DNA of 64,000 nt from Janthinobacterium agaricidamnosum NBRC 102515 = DSM 9628 (GTDB taxonomy: Bacteria; Pseudomonadota; Gammaproteobacteria; Burkholderiales; Burkholderiaceae_D): the NCBI RefSeq assembly GCF_000723165.1, contig NZ_HG322949.1, forward strand, positions 3,752,893 to 3,816,892. The letters are read 5' to 3'. Shown here one piece after another: positions 21,038 to 30,615 of the stretch; the stretch's first letter is position 1, and each line of letters opens with the position of its first letter. Made by a program: the position numbers and the translations under genes. Under the pieces are notes generated by a model. The model searched no databases. It saw only the letters and a list, made by a program, of their open reading frames with translations, and was not told the origin of the DNA.

Positions 21038-21923
21038 ATGCCTGTGGACGAGCCTCGATGGTATGCCGCAAGCCCGCTCCGCCATGGCCGGCCGCCACCT
21101 CGCGCAAGCCGCCACGGGCCCGCTCCACGGTCGGATTGCCGCCCTGCCCCGCATGCACCGCGTACACCGAATGCGAAAACTCCGGCGCGCCAGCGACGCG
21201 GTACAGCTGACCTGCGTCAAGGAAAGGCTGCACCGTGCCGCTGCGGAAATAACCGGCGCCGCCGACGCTGAGGAGATACGTCAGCGCCAACGGTCCCAGC
21301 GATACCGTCACGGGCGGATTGCCCAGTTCAGGATAGGCTGCATGGTGATTGGCGGCAAAACTCGGACCCCAATCGACATACACGTAGACATCCGGGTCCA
21401 GCATGCCGTCGGCGCTGCTGGTGATCATGATCAGTTTTTCCTCGGCCAGCAATTCGCTGACCAGGCCCGGCCGCTGCGGCGGGTTGTACAGCACGGCCAG
21501 GTCGAGCGAGCCGTCCTGCACCCCATCGAGCAGGCGCGGCGCACTATCGACTTCGGTCCGCAAGGCGATTTCAGGGGCATGACGTTTCATCCAGATCAGC
21601 CAGTCGGCCAGCAGCGGATGCCACAAGCTCAGCTCGCCGCCGATGCCGACGCCGTCTTCGCGGCCGGGCGGCAGCGCCACTTGCTGGCGGGCCCGCTCCC
21701 ACACTTGCACCATGGTCGCCGCATGGCGCATGAAACGCTCGCCGGCCGGCGTCAGCCGCGCGCCAGCCTTGTTGCGCACGAATAGCCGGCGCCCCAGTTG
21801 CTGCTCCAGCGCGCGGATGCGCGCGCTGACCGCCGTCTGGGTCAGGTGCAAGCGCTGCGCCGCCACGATAAAACTGCCGCTGGCGGCGGCTTCCAGAAAG
21901 GTACGGGCCAAGTTGATATCCAT
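21036..21923 (-). CDS. LysR family transcriptional regulator
   Basis: A 295-residue LysR-type regulator. The N-terminal winged HTH is clear: TFLEAAASGSFIVAAQRLHL then TQTAVSARIRALEQQLGRR and LFVRNKAGARLTPAGERF. The remaining 200 residues form the periplasmic-binding-like effector domain. It begins 45 bases downstream of the HPP gene in the same direction, with no divergent target beside it, so the regulated genes are unknown. It ends at the shared terminator. Confidence 0.92.
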   Translation of the reverse strand: MDINLARTFLEAAASGSFIVAAQRLHLTQTAVSARIRALEQQLGRRLFVRNKAGARLTPAGERFMRHAATMVQVWERARQQVALPPGREDGVGIGGELSLWHPLLADWLIWMKRHAPEIALRTEVDSAPRLLDGVQDGSLDLAVLYNPPQRPGLVSELLAEEKLIMITSSADGMLDPDVYVYVDWGPSFAANHHAAYPELGNPPVTVSLGPLALTYLLSVGGAGYFRSGTVQPFLDAGQLYRVAGAPEFSHSVYAVHAGQGGNPTVERARGGLREVAAGHGGAGLRHTIEARPQA

Positions 21924-21968
21924 GCGCCATCTTATTGCATCTGTTCATGATGACCAAGCATCGTGACC

Positions 21969-22700
21969 TTATGCGGCCTTGCGCAGCGGCTCAGGCTGGC
22001 GGCGCAGCATGCGGCTTTCGACTTCCGCCAGCACTTCCTGCAAGTCGCCGATATCGACGTCCAGCACTTCATTACGGCTGGCCAGCACCGCGTCGAGTTC
22101 GGCCCGCAGCAGCGTGGCATGGCGGTCAGGCGCCACCGGCAGCGGCGCGCGGTGCGGATAGGCGTGGCGCGTGGCGGCGTGGTACACGATCGCCACCGCC
22201 AGCAGTATCAAGGTATTGAGACCGACCGGCAGCCATACAAAACCATAGCCCAGCGCATGGATCGCCGGTCCGCCCAGCACCGCCGTCAAGGCCACCGCGC
22301 CCGATGGCGGATGGATGCAGCGCAGCCAGAACATCAAGGCAATCGACATGGCGACCGCCAGTGCCGCCGCGGCCAGCGGATCGCCGATCCAGCGCGCGCA
22401 CGTGATGCCGGACAAGGCCGACACCAGGTTGCCGCCGACCAGCGCCCACGGCTGGGCCAGCGGACTGGCCGGCACCGCGAACAGCAGCACGGCAGACGCA
22501 CCCATCGGCGCGATCAGCATCGGGATCGGCAAGCCGGCCTCCGGTCCCAGCAGCAGGCGCGTGGCAGCCGCGGTCACGCCAATGCCAAGCAAGGCGCCCA
22601 GGCAGCTGCGCAAGCGCTCCTTGTTGCTGATGTGGCTGGAAGTGGAATACGCGGCGGGTAAGAAGCTGTGCAGCCAGGCGGTAAAAGGACGCAAGATCAT
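21969..22700 (-). CDS. HPP family integral membrane protein
   Basis: A 243-residue protein with several hydrophobic helices and the HPP-family signature IHPPSGAVALTAVLGG near residues 147-162 (relatives include chloroplast nitrite transporters). The start MILRPFTAWLHSFLP at 22700 is chosen because the preceding in-frame codons to 22742 are atypical. The C-terminal 45 residues are hydrophilic with no CBS domain, unlike longer HPP-CBS proteins. It shares direction and a 45-base gap with the LysR gene, so they may be co-transcribed. The substrate is unknown. Confidence 0.85.
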   Translation of the reverse strand: MILRPFTAWLHSFLPAAYSTSSHISNKERLRSCLGALLGIGVTAAATRLLLGPEAGLPIPMLIAPMGASAVLLFAVPASPLAQPWALVGGNLVSALSGITCARWIGDPLAAAALAVAMSIALMFWLRCIHPPSGAVALTAVLGGPAIHALGYGFVWLPVGLNTLILLAVAIVYHAATRHAYPHRAPLPVAPDRHATLLRAELDAVLASRNEVLDVDIGDLQEVLAEVESRMLRRQPEPLRKAA

Positions 22701-22794
22701 CTCGTTCTGAAGAGTGAGCAAGATTATCGCATCGCCATTCACAGCAGGATAATGAAAGATATTGACTGTTTATATCAATATTTTTGCACTGAAA

Positions 22795-22820
22795 ATGAAA
22801 ACCGGCCTGACGGCCGGTTA
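22795..22820 (-). terminator. Terminator of the JmjC-type gene
   Basis: Stem ACCGGCC / GGCCGGT (22801-22807, 22812-22818) with loop TGAC; on the minus strand it is followed by TTTTCATTTTC. Located just downstream of the stop at 22842. Confidence 0.8.
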
Positions 22821-22841
22821 GTCTGGCGATTGCCGACGCGT

Positions 22842-23873
22842 TCAGAAATCGTGATGGCTGGGGTACATGGTATAAAAATCGTTATCCCATTTAAAATTGG
22901 TAAACGCCACCGTCACCGAGATATCCAGTCCTTCGACAAAATGCCAGCAGCCGACCGGCAAGAACAGGATTTCGCCCGGTTCCAGCACACATTCCAGTAC
23001 TTGCACATTGGCCATTTGCGGGAAGCGCTGCAAGTCGATATTACGGCCGTCGACCTGGGTGAAACAATGGCGGTGATTGGCCACGTTGGCCGTTTCGCAG
23101 GCCGGGATGATGCGCAGCCGCTTGCGTCCGCTCACTTGCGCCATGAAGTTATTGGTCAAATCGTGATGGAAGGGCGTCACCGTGCCGGCCGGGCCATACC
23201 ACAGGAAACCGCGGGCCTGGCCGTCCGGTTTCAGGTATTCCGGCAATTGGCCGATGTCGTCCCATAATTCCGTCAACGCGCGCCGGTTCAAGGAATCGTT
23301 ATTGGCGGTCATGTAGAAATCGTTGGTCTTGCCGCTGTTTTGCACCAGCTCGACATAGTCGCCGAACGCCATCTTGCGTTTATGGGCGATGCTGTTCAGT
23401 TCGTAATTGTCGTCGGCGTTGCGGCCGAACTGTACTTCCACTTCGCGCTCGCTGAATTTGCCGCGGAAATAATCCGCGCTCCATTTTTGGCGCGCCGGCC
23501 AGTCTTCCATCATGCCGGTGATGATCACCGGCTGGTTGATGCTGTAATACTCGTCGAGAAATTCTTGCGCCGTCAATTGGTGGCGCCGTTCGATCTGCGG
23601 CGCGCGCAAACGGTTCAGCTTGCACTGGATGCCGAGCACCCAGTCGCGCTTCAGCAAGCGGTTCTTCAAACGGTTGGCGCCCTGCAGGTACGGACTTTTC
23701 AAGGCCAGCGCCACTTCCAGCGTGGCGACGTGTTCGCTGATGCCAGACTGCATCAAGATCGGGATCAAGCTGCCCGGCGCGGTTCCCAGTATCAGGTTTT
23801 CCGCGATCCAGCCGCGCCATTGGTCGCTCAAGTCAGTCGATTGCGCAGTCGGCAAGGCACGCATCCGGTCCAT
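22842..23873 (-). CDS. JmjC/cupin-like Fe(II)/2-oxoglutarate oxygenase
   Basis: A 343-residue protein with a C-terminal Cupin_8 (JmjC-like) domain, a fold that hydroxylates proteins using Fe(II), O2 and 2-oxoglutarate. The facial triad is likely HHD in TPFHHDLTNN (near residues 234-236) and the distal His in GCWHFVEG (near 310). The 2-oxoglutarate-binding region would lie around FLWYGPAG. About 100 N-terminal residues before LTAQEFLDEYY have no recognisable domain. Monocistronic, between terminators. The target protein is unknown; it is not the short RoxA/YcfD type. Confidence 0.85.
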   Translation of the reverse strand: MDRMRALPTAQSTDLSDQWRGWIAENLILGTAPGSLIPILMQSGISEHVATLEVALALKSPYLQGANRLKNRLLKRDWVLGIQCKLNRLRAPQIERRHQLTAQEFLDEYYSINQPVIITGMMEDWPARQKWSADYFRGKFSEREVEVQFGRNADDNYELNSIAHKRKMAFGDYVELVQNSGKTNDFYMTANNDSLNRRALTELWDDIGQLPEYLKPDGQARGFLWYGPAGTVTPFHHDLTNNFMAQVSGRKRLRIIPACETANVANHRHCFTQVDGRNIDLQRFPQMANVQVLECVLEPGEILFLPVGCWHFVEGLDISVTVAFTNFKWDNDFYTMYPSHHDF

Positions 23874-23920
23874 ATCATTCTCCTTGTGGCAAGGTGACGC
23901 TCAGGTATCGTTAATAACGC

Positions 23921-23956
23921 AAAAAGGTGGTGCACGGTAACAACCCATGCACCACC
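23921..23956 (-). terminator. Terminator of chitinase gene
   Basis: Perfect 9-bp arms GGTGGTGCA (23926-23934) and TGCACCACC (23948-23956) with a 13-base loop; on the minus strand the hairpin runs into TTTTTGCG. It lies 27 bases after the chitinase stop. Confidence 0.88.
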
Positions 23957-23983
23957 CGTCAGTGAGTCAGTGACAGCGCCGGA

Positions 23984-25672
23984 TTACCGGGCTTTCCAGA
24001 CTTCAGTTGCCAGCGTGCCGGAAGGATCGCCGTCCAATTCCCACGAGAACGCACCGCGCAGGTTTTGATCCTTGACGTATTGGACCTTGGTGCCGATCAC
24101 AGTCGCATCGTCATAGCTCCACCATTGGCCGCCGGCACCGGTGTACAGGTACAGTTGCTTGGTGACCGGATGGTAATAACGGGTGCCAGGCTTGGTCGCG
24201 AGAATTTGATAATCCTCGATGCCCGACTCATACTTGCCCTGAGCCGGGCCGGTCGCGCTTTGGTACAGGCCGTTGCCATTCGGTCCAGGCGCCACGCCGG
24301 TCCAGCCGCGGCCATAGAATGGGATACCGAACAACAGCTTGCTACGCGGCACGCCTGAGGCGATCATATACTGGATCGACTTGTCGGCCGTGTATTCGCG
24401 CACCACGCCTACCGAAGGATCGTTCGGATCGGCATACAGATGGGCGTTGAAGTTGGTGGTATTTTCCCAGCCGCCATGGAAGTCGTAGGTCATCACGTTG
24501 ATCCAGTCCATGTACTGCGAGTACAGGGCCGCTTCAGTATTGTCGACCTTGTCCTTGCCCGCGCCGACCGCCGCCGTCAACAGATAACGCTTGCCGTCGA
24601 TCGCACCCAGCGCATCGAGCTGGCTGCGGAATTCCGCCATCAGCAAGGTGTAGTTGCGCTTGTCGGCAGGGCTGTTGGTGTTGTACGGCTGGCCGCCGCC
24701 GACCGGGTATTCCCAATCGATGTCGATACCGTCGAACACGCCTTTGGCCGCACCCGGACCGCCACGGCCGCCTTGCACCGGCAAGTTGCCTTTCAGGTAA
24801 ATGTCGATACAGGAACGTACCAGTTGCTTGCGCAGCGCATCGGTGGCGGAACCCACGGAGAAGTTCTTCGACCAGCTCCAGCCGCCCAGCGAAATGAGGA
24901 CTTTCAAGTTCGGATTCAACGCTTTCAGCTTTTTGAACTGCAGGAAGTTGCCCGACAATGGCGCATCCCATGGAATCGCCTGGCCATCGACCGTGCGTTT
25001 CGGGGTGCGGATGTAATCGGACTCGGCGTCGCCACCGGTACCGGCGTCCGGCGCGTTCGGATTGGACGCGCCCGGTTCGGCCTTGGTGATCATGCCGCAC
25101 TCGTAACCGCCGTTTTTGGCGTAGATATTGCCGAAAGCGTAGTTGATGAAGGTCAGCTTGCCGGCCACGCCGCTGGACTGGATGTTGGCCACTTCATAGT
25201 CGCGGTCATACACGCCCCATTGCGTAAAATACGAACCGACTTCGCGGCCATTCGGCGTTGGGGTCGGGGTCGGGGTCGGGGTCGGCGTCGGGGTGGGCGT
25301 TGGAGTCGGGGTGGGCGTCGGGGTGGGAGTAGGCGTCGGGGTAGGCGTCGGAGTCGGCGTGGCCGAGCAGTCGTCGACCTTGGTCCACGGCTGGCCAGTG
25401 CCAGGGCCGCCATTGCTGGTCGCCGGGTTGTTACCCTGGGTCCAGTAGTTGGCCTTGTAGTTCACGCCGTTATAGCTGACCGTCGCACCGCCGGTGTAGG
25501 CCGTGCTGGCCACCCATGGCGCGCTGCAGGCCGCCGCACTGGCGCTGGCCGCCAGCATTTTCGATTGCGCCGCGGAGTTGGAGGAATCGCCGCCGCATGC
25601 CGCCAGTAAACCGCCACTGGCCAGCAACAGCACCATGTTTTTGATCGTATTTTTTAAGATTACATTTTCCAC
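23984..25672 (-). CDS. Secreted GH18 chitinase with chitin-binding module
   Basis: A 562-residue exported enzyme hydrolysing chitin. The signal has a lipobox-like LLAAC (Cys26), so it may be a lipoprotein. A CBM5/12-type module (residues about 49-103, with APWVASTAYTGGATVSYNG) is followed by a (PT)n linker of about 35 residues and a GH18 catalytic domain from about 144 to the end. The catalytic signature DGIDIDWE is near residues 313-320, with Glu320 the proton donor; the substrate-binding MTYDFHGGW follows. It is monocistronic with a 516-base upstream region free of genes, suggesting extensive regulation. Confidence 0.95.
   Translation of the reverse strand: MENVILKNTIKNMVLLLASGGLLAACGGDSSNSAAQSKMLAASASAAACSAPWVASTAYTGGATVSYNGVNYKANYWTQGNNPATSNGGPGTGQPWTKVDDCSATPTPTPTPTPTPTPTPTPTPTPTPTPTPTPTPTPTPNGREVGSYFTQWGVYDRDYEVANIQSSGVAGKLTFINYAFGNIYAKNGGYECGMITKAEPGASNPNAPDAGTGGDAESDYIRTPKRTVDGQAIPWDAPLSGNFLQFKKLKALNPNLKVLISLGGWSWSKNFSVGSATDALRKQLVRSCIDIYLKGNLPVQGGRGGPGAAKGVFDGIDIDWEYPVGGGQPYNTNSPADKRNYTLLMAEFRSQLDALGAIDGKRYLLTAAVGAGKDKVDNTEAALYSQYMDWINVMTYDFHGGWENTTNFNAHLYADPNDPSVGVVREYTADKSIQYMIASGVPRSKLLFGIPFYGRGWTGVAPGPNGNGLYQSATGPAQGKYESGIEDYQILATKPGTRYYHPVTKQLYLYTGAGGQWWSYDDATVIGTKVQYVKDQNLRGAFSWELDGDPSGTLATEVWKAR
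25255..25362 (-). repeat. Short-period repeat encoding Pro-Thr linker
   Basis: About 108 bases made of 6-base units like GGGGTC/GGCGTC (plus strand) that encode alternating Pro and Thr in the chitinase linker. As the unit is a multiple of three, slippage would change linker length without frameshift. Confidence 0.8.
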
Positions 25673-25805
25673 GTCTTCTCCTGATTTCAGTTGATGGAAT
25701 TCGTTCCTGCCCGATTCTTTTTTAAATGTAAAACTACCCCTGCGTCAGCCCTTTTTCTGTTGTTGAGTGAGCGGAATCGAGAATGCGTCTTTCAAAAATG
25801 GTGGT

Positions 25806-25847
25806 CAAGTGGTTTTATAGTGGCATCAAAAATCGCCATACCACTTG
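25806..25847. promoter_or_regulatory. Inverted repeat upstream of chitinase gene
   Basis: Arms CAAGTGGT (25806-25813) and ACCACTTG (25840-25847), separated by 26 bases and about 130-170 bases upstream of the chitinase ATG. It could be paired half-sites for a regulator. The extended halves (TGGTCAAGTGGT and ACCACTTGTGG) contain nested TGG/CCA steps. No regulator is assigned. Confidence 0.4.
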
Positions 25848-26140
25848 TGGCATAAAAACAAATGAGCGACATGGAAACCGCTTTATTTCCTCCGGGCAAG
25901 TGGCCTGTCGCCAGAATGACATATTGGGACAAAAAAACGCCGCCCAATGGCATGCACCGGACAAGACCAATTCGCCGTCAAAATCGAAGTGGTATCAATC
26001 TGAAATGGCAGAAGAATATGCGGAATTGCTATAACCGTGACGCCGGATTGGGAAATGTGTGAAATCGACCTGCACCGCCGCGCTGCATGATGCCAGCGGT
26101 GATCGCCGGCGGCATCAGGCGGGGTAGTACGAAGAAAGAC

Positions 26141-26162
26141 GGGGCGCCTGCCTGGCCGCCCC
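26141..26162 (-). terminator. Possible terminator of rlmD
   Basis: Stem GGGGCG / CGCCCC (26141-26146, 26157-26162), 10-base loop, followed on the minus strand by GTCTTTCTTC. It begins 27 bases after the rlmD stop. Confidence 0.55.
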
Positions 26163-26188
26163 GCGTGGGTTCCTTACCTGAGCCGCGT

Positions 26189-27538
26189 TTAAGCCAGATC
26201 AAATACCGCCATCGATTCAACGTGGGAAGTGTGCGGGAACATGTTGACGACACCCGCCTTATTGAGGATATATCCCGCTTCCAGCGCTAAAATACCGGCG
26301 TCGCGCGCCAGCGTCGACGGGCTGCACGACACGTAGACGATGCGCTTCGGCAGCATCTCGGGGCGCACCTGGCGCAAGCCGGCCAGCGCCTGGCACAGGG
26401 CCATCGCGCCATCGCGCGGCGGGTCGATCAGCATGCGGTCGAACTTGCCCAGCGCGATCAAATCCTCGGTCGTCACTTCAAACAGATTGCGCGTCGAGAA
26501 CGAGGTCTTGGCCGACAAACCATTGGCCTTGGCATTTTCCAGCGCCCGTTCGGTCAGAGTGGTACTACCCTCAATGCCAACCACTTCACTGCCCTGCGTC
26601 GCCAGCGGCAAGGTAAAGTTGCCCAGGCCACAGAACAAGTCGGCCACCCGGTCTTCGGGCTGCACTTCCAGCAGGCGCAGCGCCTTCGATACCAGCACCC
26701 GGTTGATGTGGTGGTTGACCTGGGTAAAATCGACCGGCTTGAACGGCATCTTGACGCCGAATTCCGGCAACAAATAGTGCAATTGCTTATCCAGCGGATA
26801 AAACGGCACGGCGGTTTCCGGCCCCTTGACCTGCAACCACCATTGCACACCCCATTGGTCGGCAAACGCCTTCAATTTGGTTTCATCGTCGGCCGTCAGC
26901 GGCGCCATGATGCGCAGCACCATCGCGGTGACGTCTTCGCCGACCGCCAGTTCGATTTGCGGCATTTGCTCGAAAATCGACAGCGAAGCGATCAGCGCGC
27001 GCAGCGGCAACAGCATCGCCGATACGTGCGGCGGCAAGATTTCGCAGCTATCCATGTCGGCCACGAAGGCCGATTTTTTTTCATGGAAACCGACCAGCAC
27101 CGCATCTTTTTTCTTGACGTGGCGCACCGACAGGCGTGCCCGGTAACGGTAGCCCCAGGTCGGGCCGTACATCGGCCGCATCACGGTCAACGGCCGCACC
27201 TTGCCGATGTGCCACAGGTTATCTTCCAGCACGCGCTGCTTGATGGCGACCTGGGCAGTTGGCTCCAGGTGCTGCATCGAACAGCCGCCGCAGTTATCGA
27301 AATGCACGCATTTCGGTTTGACCCGCATCGACGATTCGCGGTGCAGCGCGGTCATGCGCGCCGCTTCCCAGTTTTTCTTTTTCTTGAAAGTGACAAAGCT
27401 GACGCGCTCGCCCGGCAACGCCCCTTCGACGAACACCACCTTGCCCGGCGTGTCGTCTTCATTGTGCAAATGGCCGACGCCGCGGGCGTCCATGTCGAGC
27501 GATTCGATTTCGATGATATTTTCTTGCATAGCGTTCAA
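26189..27538 (-). CDS. rlmD: 23S rRNA m5U1939 methyltransferase RlmD
   Basis: A 449-residue SAM-dependent enzyme methylating U1939 of 23S rRNA (RumA). An N-terminal TRAM domain (ENIIEIESLDMDARGVGHL) is followed by the 4Fe-4S cysteines CVHFDNCGGCSMQH near residues 78-91, the SAM-binding VADLFCGLGNFTLPLA and the nucleophilic Cys in VSCSPSTLARD. A second in-frame ATG at 27529 could also start it. It stands alone, between the rpoS block and the chitinase leader. Confidence 0.96.
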   Translation of the reverse strand: MNAMQENIIEIESLDMDARGVGHLHNEDDTPGKVVFVEGALPGERVSFVTFKKKKNWEAARMTALHRESSMRVKPKCVHFDNCGGCSMQHLEPTAQVAIKQRVLEDNLWHIGKVRPLTVMRPMYGPTWGYRYRARLSVRHVKKKDAVLVGFHEKKSAFVADMDSCEILPPHVSAMLLPLRALIASLSIFEQMPQIELAVGEDVTAMVLRIMAPLTADDETKLKAFADQWGVQWWLQVKGPETAVPFYPLDKQLHYLLPEFGVKMPFKPVDFTQVNHHINRVLVSKALRLLEVQPEDRVADLFCGLGNFTLPLATQGSEVVGIEGSTTLTERALENAKANGLSAKTSFSTRNLFEVTTEDLIALGKFDRMLIDPPRDGAMALCQALAGLRQVRPEMLPKRIVYVSCSPSTLARDAGILALEAGYILNKAGVVNMFPHTSHVESMAVFDLA

Positions 27539-27654
27539 TAGATAAGGTTAGCCGCGAAAAGCGGGCCGCCAAGTGCAGGGCCGGGCGTGAGCGGGGCGTA
27601 TGATAGCAGATGCGCATCGGCCGGACGGCGCCGGCGATGGCGACGCAGCAGGTT

Positions 27655-28701
27655 TTACAGCAGCGAGTCGCGCACCACGCCGCGCGCCGCCATCGCCCGC
27701 TTCAGCTTGACCAGCGCTTCCTGCTGGATCTGGCGCACCCGTTCGCGGGTCACGCCCATTTCCTCGGCCAGCGTTTCCAGCGTGGCCGGATCGTCGTTAT
27801 CGAGGCCGAAACGGCGCATGATGACCAGCCGCTGTTTTTCCGGCAGCTTGGTCAGCCAGTCGCGCACCAGTAGCGTCATTTCATGCTGTTCGGCGCGGGT
27901 GTCCGGCGCTTCATTGCTATCGCCGGGCAACATGTCCATCAGCGACGATTGCGGGTCGTTGTCGAGCGGCGCGTCGAGCGAGGTGGCGTGTTCGGACAGC
28001 GCCAGGATATCCTGCACTTCCTCGACCGGCCGGCCGACCAGTTCGGCGATGTCTTCGGCGGTGGCGTCCTTGCCGTTGTGGTGCTGCGCTTCGAGGTGGT
28101 ACTTGCCGCGCAGGATCTGGTTCAGTTCGCGCACCATGTGCACCGGCAGGCGCACCGTACGGGCCTGGTTCATGATGGCCCGCTCGATGCTCTGGCGTAT
28201 CCACCAGGTGGCGTACGTGGAAAAACGGAAACCGCGCTCGGGCTCGAACTTGTCGATCGCCCGCATCAGGCCGATATTGCCCTCTTCTATCATGTCGAGC
28301 AAGACCACGCCGCGGTTGATGTAGTGCTTGGCGATCGACACCACCAGCCGCAGGTTGTGCTCGATCATGGTCTGGCGGGCCTGGAAATCGCCCTGCTTGG
28401 CCAGCGTGGCGTAATGCACTTCCTGCGGCGCGGTCAGCAAGGCGCGCGTGCCGATCTGGTTCAGGTAATGCTGGGTGGTGTCGGTCGACAGTTCCGCCGC
28501 CAGCACTTTTTTCAATTCATCGACGCTTTCCAGCAGGCCGCCGGCCGGCGCGGCGGCCTCTTGCGCCGCCTCGCCATGTCCCTGCCGCGCACCATCGACG
28601 GAATCGATGTCCAGCTCATCGGCCAGCTCATCCATCGGCTCATCCGGAAAATCTTCCGGCGCCGTATCATCTTCCAATCGATCGTGCGGCATGGTTGTCA
28701 T
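27655..28701 (-). CDS. rpoS: Stationary-phase sigma factor RpoS
   Basis: Sigma-S, the master regulator of stationary phase and general stress. The ATG at 28701 gives 348 residues ([12 protein letters not shown]); the frame is open to 28776 inside nlpD but lacks similarity. Region 2 is clear ([20 protein letters not shown], then [17 protein letters not shown]), and region 4 HTH near [20 protein letters not shown]. The N terminus is acidic and Ala/Glu-rich up to about residue 65, longer than in E. coli (330 residues). It follows nlpD by 16 bases; in enterics the main rpoS promoter lies inside nlpD, and the same may hold here. Confidence 0.96.
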   Translation of the reverse strand: MTTMPHDRLEDDTAPEDFPDEPMDELADELDIDSVDGARQGHGEAAQEAAAPAGGLLESVDELKKVLAAELSTDTTQHYLNQIGTRALLTAPQEVHYATLAKQGDFQARQTMIEHNLRLVVSIAKHYINRGVVLLDMIEEGNIGLMRAIDKFEPERGFRFSTYATWWIRQSIERAIMNQARTVRLPVHMVRELNQILRGKYHLEAQHHNGKDATAEDIAELVGRPVEEVQDILALSEHATSLDAPLDNDPQSSLMDMLPGDSNEAPDTRAEQHEMTLLVRDWLTKLPEKQRLVIMRRFGLDNDDPATLETLAEEMGVTRERVRQIQQEALVKLKRAMAARGVVRDSLL

Positions 28702-28717
28702 CGCATCATCATCGCAT

Positions 28718-29692
28718 CTAACGGTTAGGCAGGAATTTCGACGGATCGACCGGTTTGCCTTGCTGGCGTATTTCAAAGTGCAGCTTGACCGTGTCGGTAT
28801 CGGAATCTCCCATTTCGGCGATCGCTTGCCCCTTGCTGACGGTCTGGCCCTCTTTCACCAGGATGCTGCGGTTATGCGCATACGCCGACAGCAAACTATT
28901 ACTGTGCTTCACAATGACGAGATTACCATAACCGCGGATGCCGCTGCCGGCATACATGACTTTACCGGCGCCGGCGGCCACCACTTGCTGGCCGGCGCGG
29001 CCGGCGATATCGATGCCCTTGTTCTTGCCTTCATCGAAAGTGGCGATGATCTTGCCTTCCGATGGCCACATCCAGCTCAGTTTTTCATCGTCGGCGCTGC
29101 TGGCCGAGGCCGCTGGCGACGGTGCCGCTGGCGGGGTGGACGCAGGGCGCGCCGCAGCCGGCGCGGCGGCTGGCGCCGGCGCAGGCGTATCGGCGGCCTT
29201 GCCTTCCGGTGCGCCATCGGCGCGCATGTCCGCCAGCGCGCCATCGGAATACGGCCGTTTTTCGCCGCGCGGGCCAGTCTTCTTCGTCACTGGCGGGGTC
29301 GGCGCCGGCCGGGTTTCGGTTGGCGGCGGCATGATCACGGCCGAGGTTTGCGCCCCGCCCTGCAGATTCGACGCGCTGGCGCCGCCATCCGGCGGCGCCA
29401 CGCGCAAGACCTGGTCGACCTTGATGTCGTTCGGGTTCGTCAAATTATTCCAGACCACCAGGTCGCGGTAATTCTGGCCATGTTCCAGCGCGATGCGGAT
29501 CAACGTGTCGCCGCGTTTCACGGTGTACAGCGCCGGGTCGCGGTCCTTGGCGGCTTCGTCGGCGGCGCCACGGCTGGCTTCGCCGGGGCTGCGCTCGACC
29601 ACCGGCGCTTGCAAGCCGGTGCTGCTGCAAGCGCTCACCAGCGCCAGTGTCAGGCTCAGTAAAATTAAATTGCTGTTTTTAGTCATTCGCAT
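28718..29692 (-). CDS. nlpD: NlpD, LysM/M23 murein hydrolase activator lipoprotein
   Basis: An outer-membrane lipoprotein that activates cell-wall amidases (AmiC) at division. The start MRMTKNSN at 29692 gives 324 residues with a signal peptide ending SAC (lipobox LVSAC). A LysM domain ([20 protein letters not shown]) is followed by an Ala/Pro-rich linker and a C-terminal M23 domain ([20 protein letters not shown]). The M23 zinc ligands appear degenerate, as in activators: Asp is kept in GIDI but the HxH pair reads HFEIRQ. It lies between pcm and rpoS, the canonical order. Confidence 0.94.
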   Translation of the reverse strand: MRMTKNSNLILLSLTLALVSACSSTGLQAPVVERSPGEASRGAADEAAKDRDPALYTVKRGDTLIRIALEHGQNYRDLVVWNNLTNPNDIKVDQVLRVAPPDGGASASNLQGGAQTSAVIMPPPTETRPAPTPPVTKKTGPRGEKRPYSDGALADMRADGAPEGKAADTPAPAPAAAPAAARPASTPPAAPSPAASASSADDEKLSWMWPSEGKIIATFDEGKNKGIDIAGRAGQQVVAAGAGKVMYAGSGIRGYGNLVIVKHSNSLLSAYAHNRSILVKEGQTVSKGQAIAEMGDSDTDTVKLHFEIRQQGKPVDPSKFLPNR

Positions 29693-29733
29693 AATGTGGT
29701 TGGATAGGTCCGGCTTTTTTTTCTTGGCAAGCA

Positions 29734-30615
29734 TCACACCGTTCCCGGACGCAAGGGCACAAAATGGCAATCTTCCAGTGTTTCGCTGGTCCATTCCATT
29801 GTTCCGACCCGGGTGATTAATTGTAAATGCTGCAATCGGGCGCCTACCGGCGCCACCAGTCGCCCGCCCGTGGCCAGTTGCTCCAGCAAGGCTTGCGGCA
29901 CTTCCAGCCCGGCGGCGGCAAGGATGATCCCGTCGAAGGGAGCCGCTTGCGGCAGGCCAAGCATACCATCTCCGTAGTGCAAACGCAGGTTCGGCACGCG
30001 CAGAGGCCGCAAATTGGCCTTGGCAAGCTCATGCAGGGGCCTGATCCGTTCGATCGAATACACTTCCTGCGCCACCAGCGACAATACCGCCGCCTGGTAA
30101 CCGCAGCCGGTGCCGATTTCCAGCACCCGCTTCAACCTGCCGCCGTTGCGCATCGCTTCGATCATGCGCGCCACGATATACGGCTGCGAAATCGTCTGGT
30201 GATGGCCGATCGGCAGCGACGCGTCGATATAGGCCTGGCTCGCCATCGCCTCTTCGACGAACAAATGGCGCGGCACTGTTTGCAGCGCCGCCAGTACCAC
30301 GCCGTCGCGCACGCCCTGCCTGGCGACCCGCGCCACCATGGCGCGCCGCACCGCCTCCGACACCATCGCATCCGGCCGCGGCGCCATGGCGCCGCTGGCT
30401 GGCTGGGTACGCTCTTGCGCATGGCTGTGCGAACGCGACGGCGACGCCGCCGCATCGGCATAACCATGGCCGCCACGGCCGGCGTTTTGCGCCGCGTTCT
30501 GGGTCGCCGTTTGCGGCGTGGCCACCTTGGCGGGAGAAAATGTGCCCGCTTTTTTCACCGGTTTATCTACCACCGACGATAAAGGCAGGGGGAAGGTCCG
30601 GTGTTTATCGTTCAT
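29734..30615 (-). CDS. pcm: Protein-L-isoaspartate O-methyltransferase
   Basis: Repairs isoaspartyl damage by SAM-dependent methylation in ageing cells. The catalytic core begins near residue 85 ([20 protein letters not shown]) with the SAM motif [16 protein letters not shown] and the conserved [14 protein letters not shown]. About 80 N-terminal residues are low-complexity (Ala, Ser, His, Arg, Pro) and not part of the family; a later start, e.g. near [10 protein letters not shown], is possible. Its start overlaps the surE stop by 4 bases. Order surE-pcm-nlpD-rpoS is canonical. Confidence 0.93.
   Translation of the reverse strand: MNDKHRTFPLPLSSVVDKPVKKAGTFSPAKVATPQTATQNAAQNAGRGGHGYADAAASPSRSHSHAQERTQPASGAMAPRPDAMVSEAVRRAMVARVARQGVRDGVVLAALQTVPRHLFVEEAMASQAYIDASLPIGHHQTISQPYIVARMIEAMRNGGRLKRVLEIGTGCGYQAAVLSLVAQEVYSIERIRPLHELAKANLRPLRVPNLRLHYGDGMLGLPQAAPFDGIILAAAGLEVPQALLEQLATGGRLVAPVGARLQHLQLITRVGTMEWTSETLEDCHFVPLRPGTV

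Larger units (their letters stand above)
25673..26188. other. 516-base region upstream of chitinase gene
   Basis: No gene is supported: the open frames at 25783-26034 and 25862-26062 (plus) lack codon bias and family features. It holds the chitinase promoter (minus), an inverted repeat at 25806-25847 and a hairpin at 26141-26162 that may end rlmD. The sequence between 25690 and 26040 is AT-richer than its flanks. Confidence 0.6.

Noticed and set aside
25255..25362. CRISPR-like or phase-variable repeat
   Set aside because: The 6-base units encode the Pro-Thr linker in frame; there are no spacers, and length changes would not shift the frame.
24440..25609. 389-codon open frame antisense to chitinase
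   Set aside because: Its Gly/Arg repeats are the complement of the Pro-Thr linker; chitinase motifs on the other strand are unmistakable.
25783..26062. Two overlapping short frames in the chitinase leader
   Set aside because: No codon bias, no ribosome site, no similarity pattern; better explained as non-coding leader.
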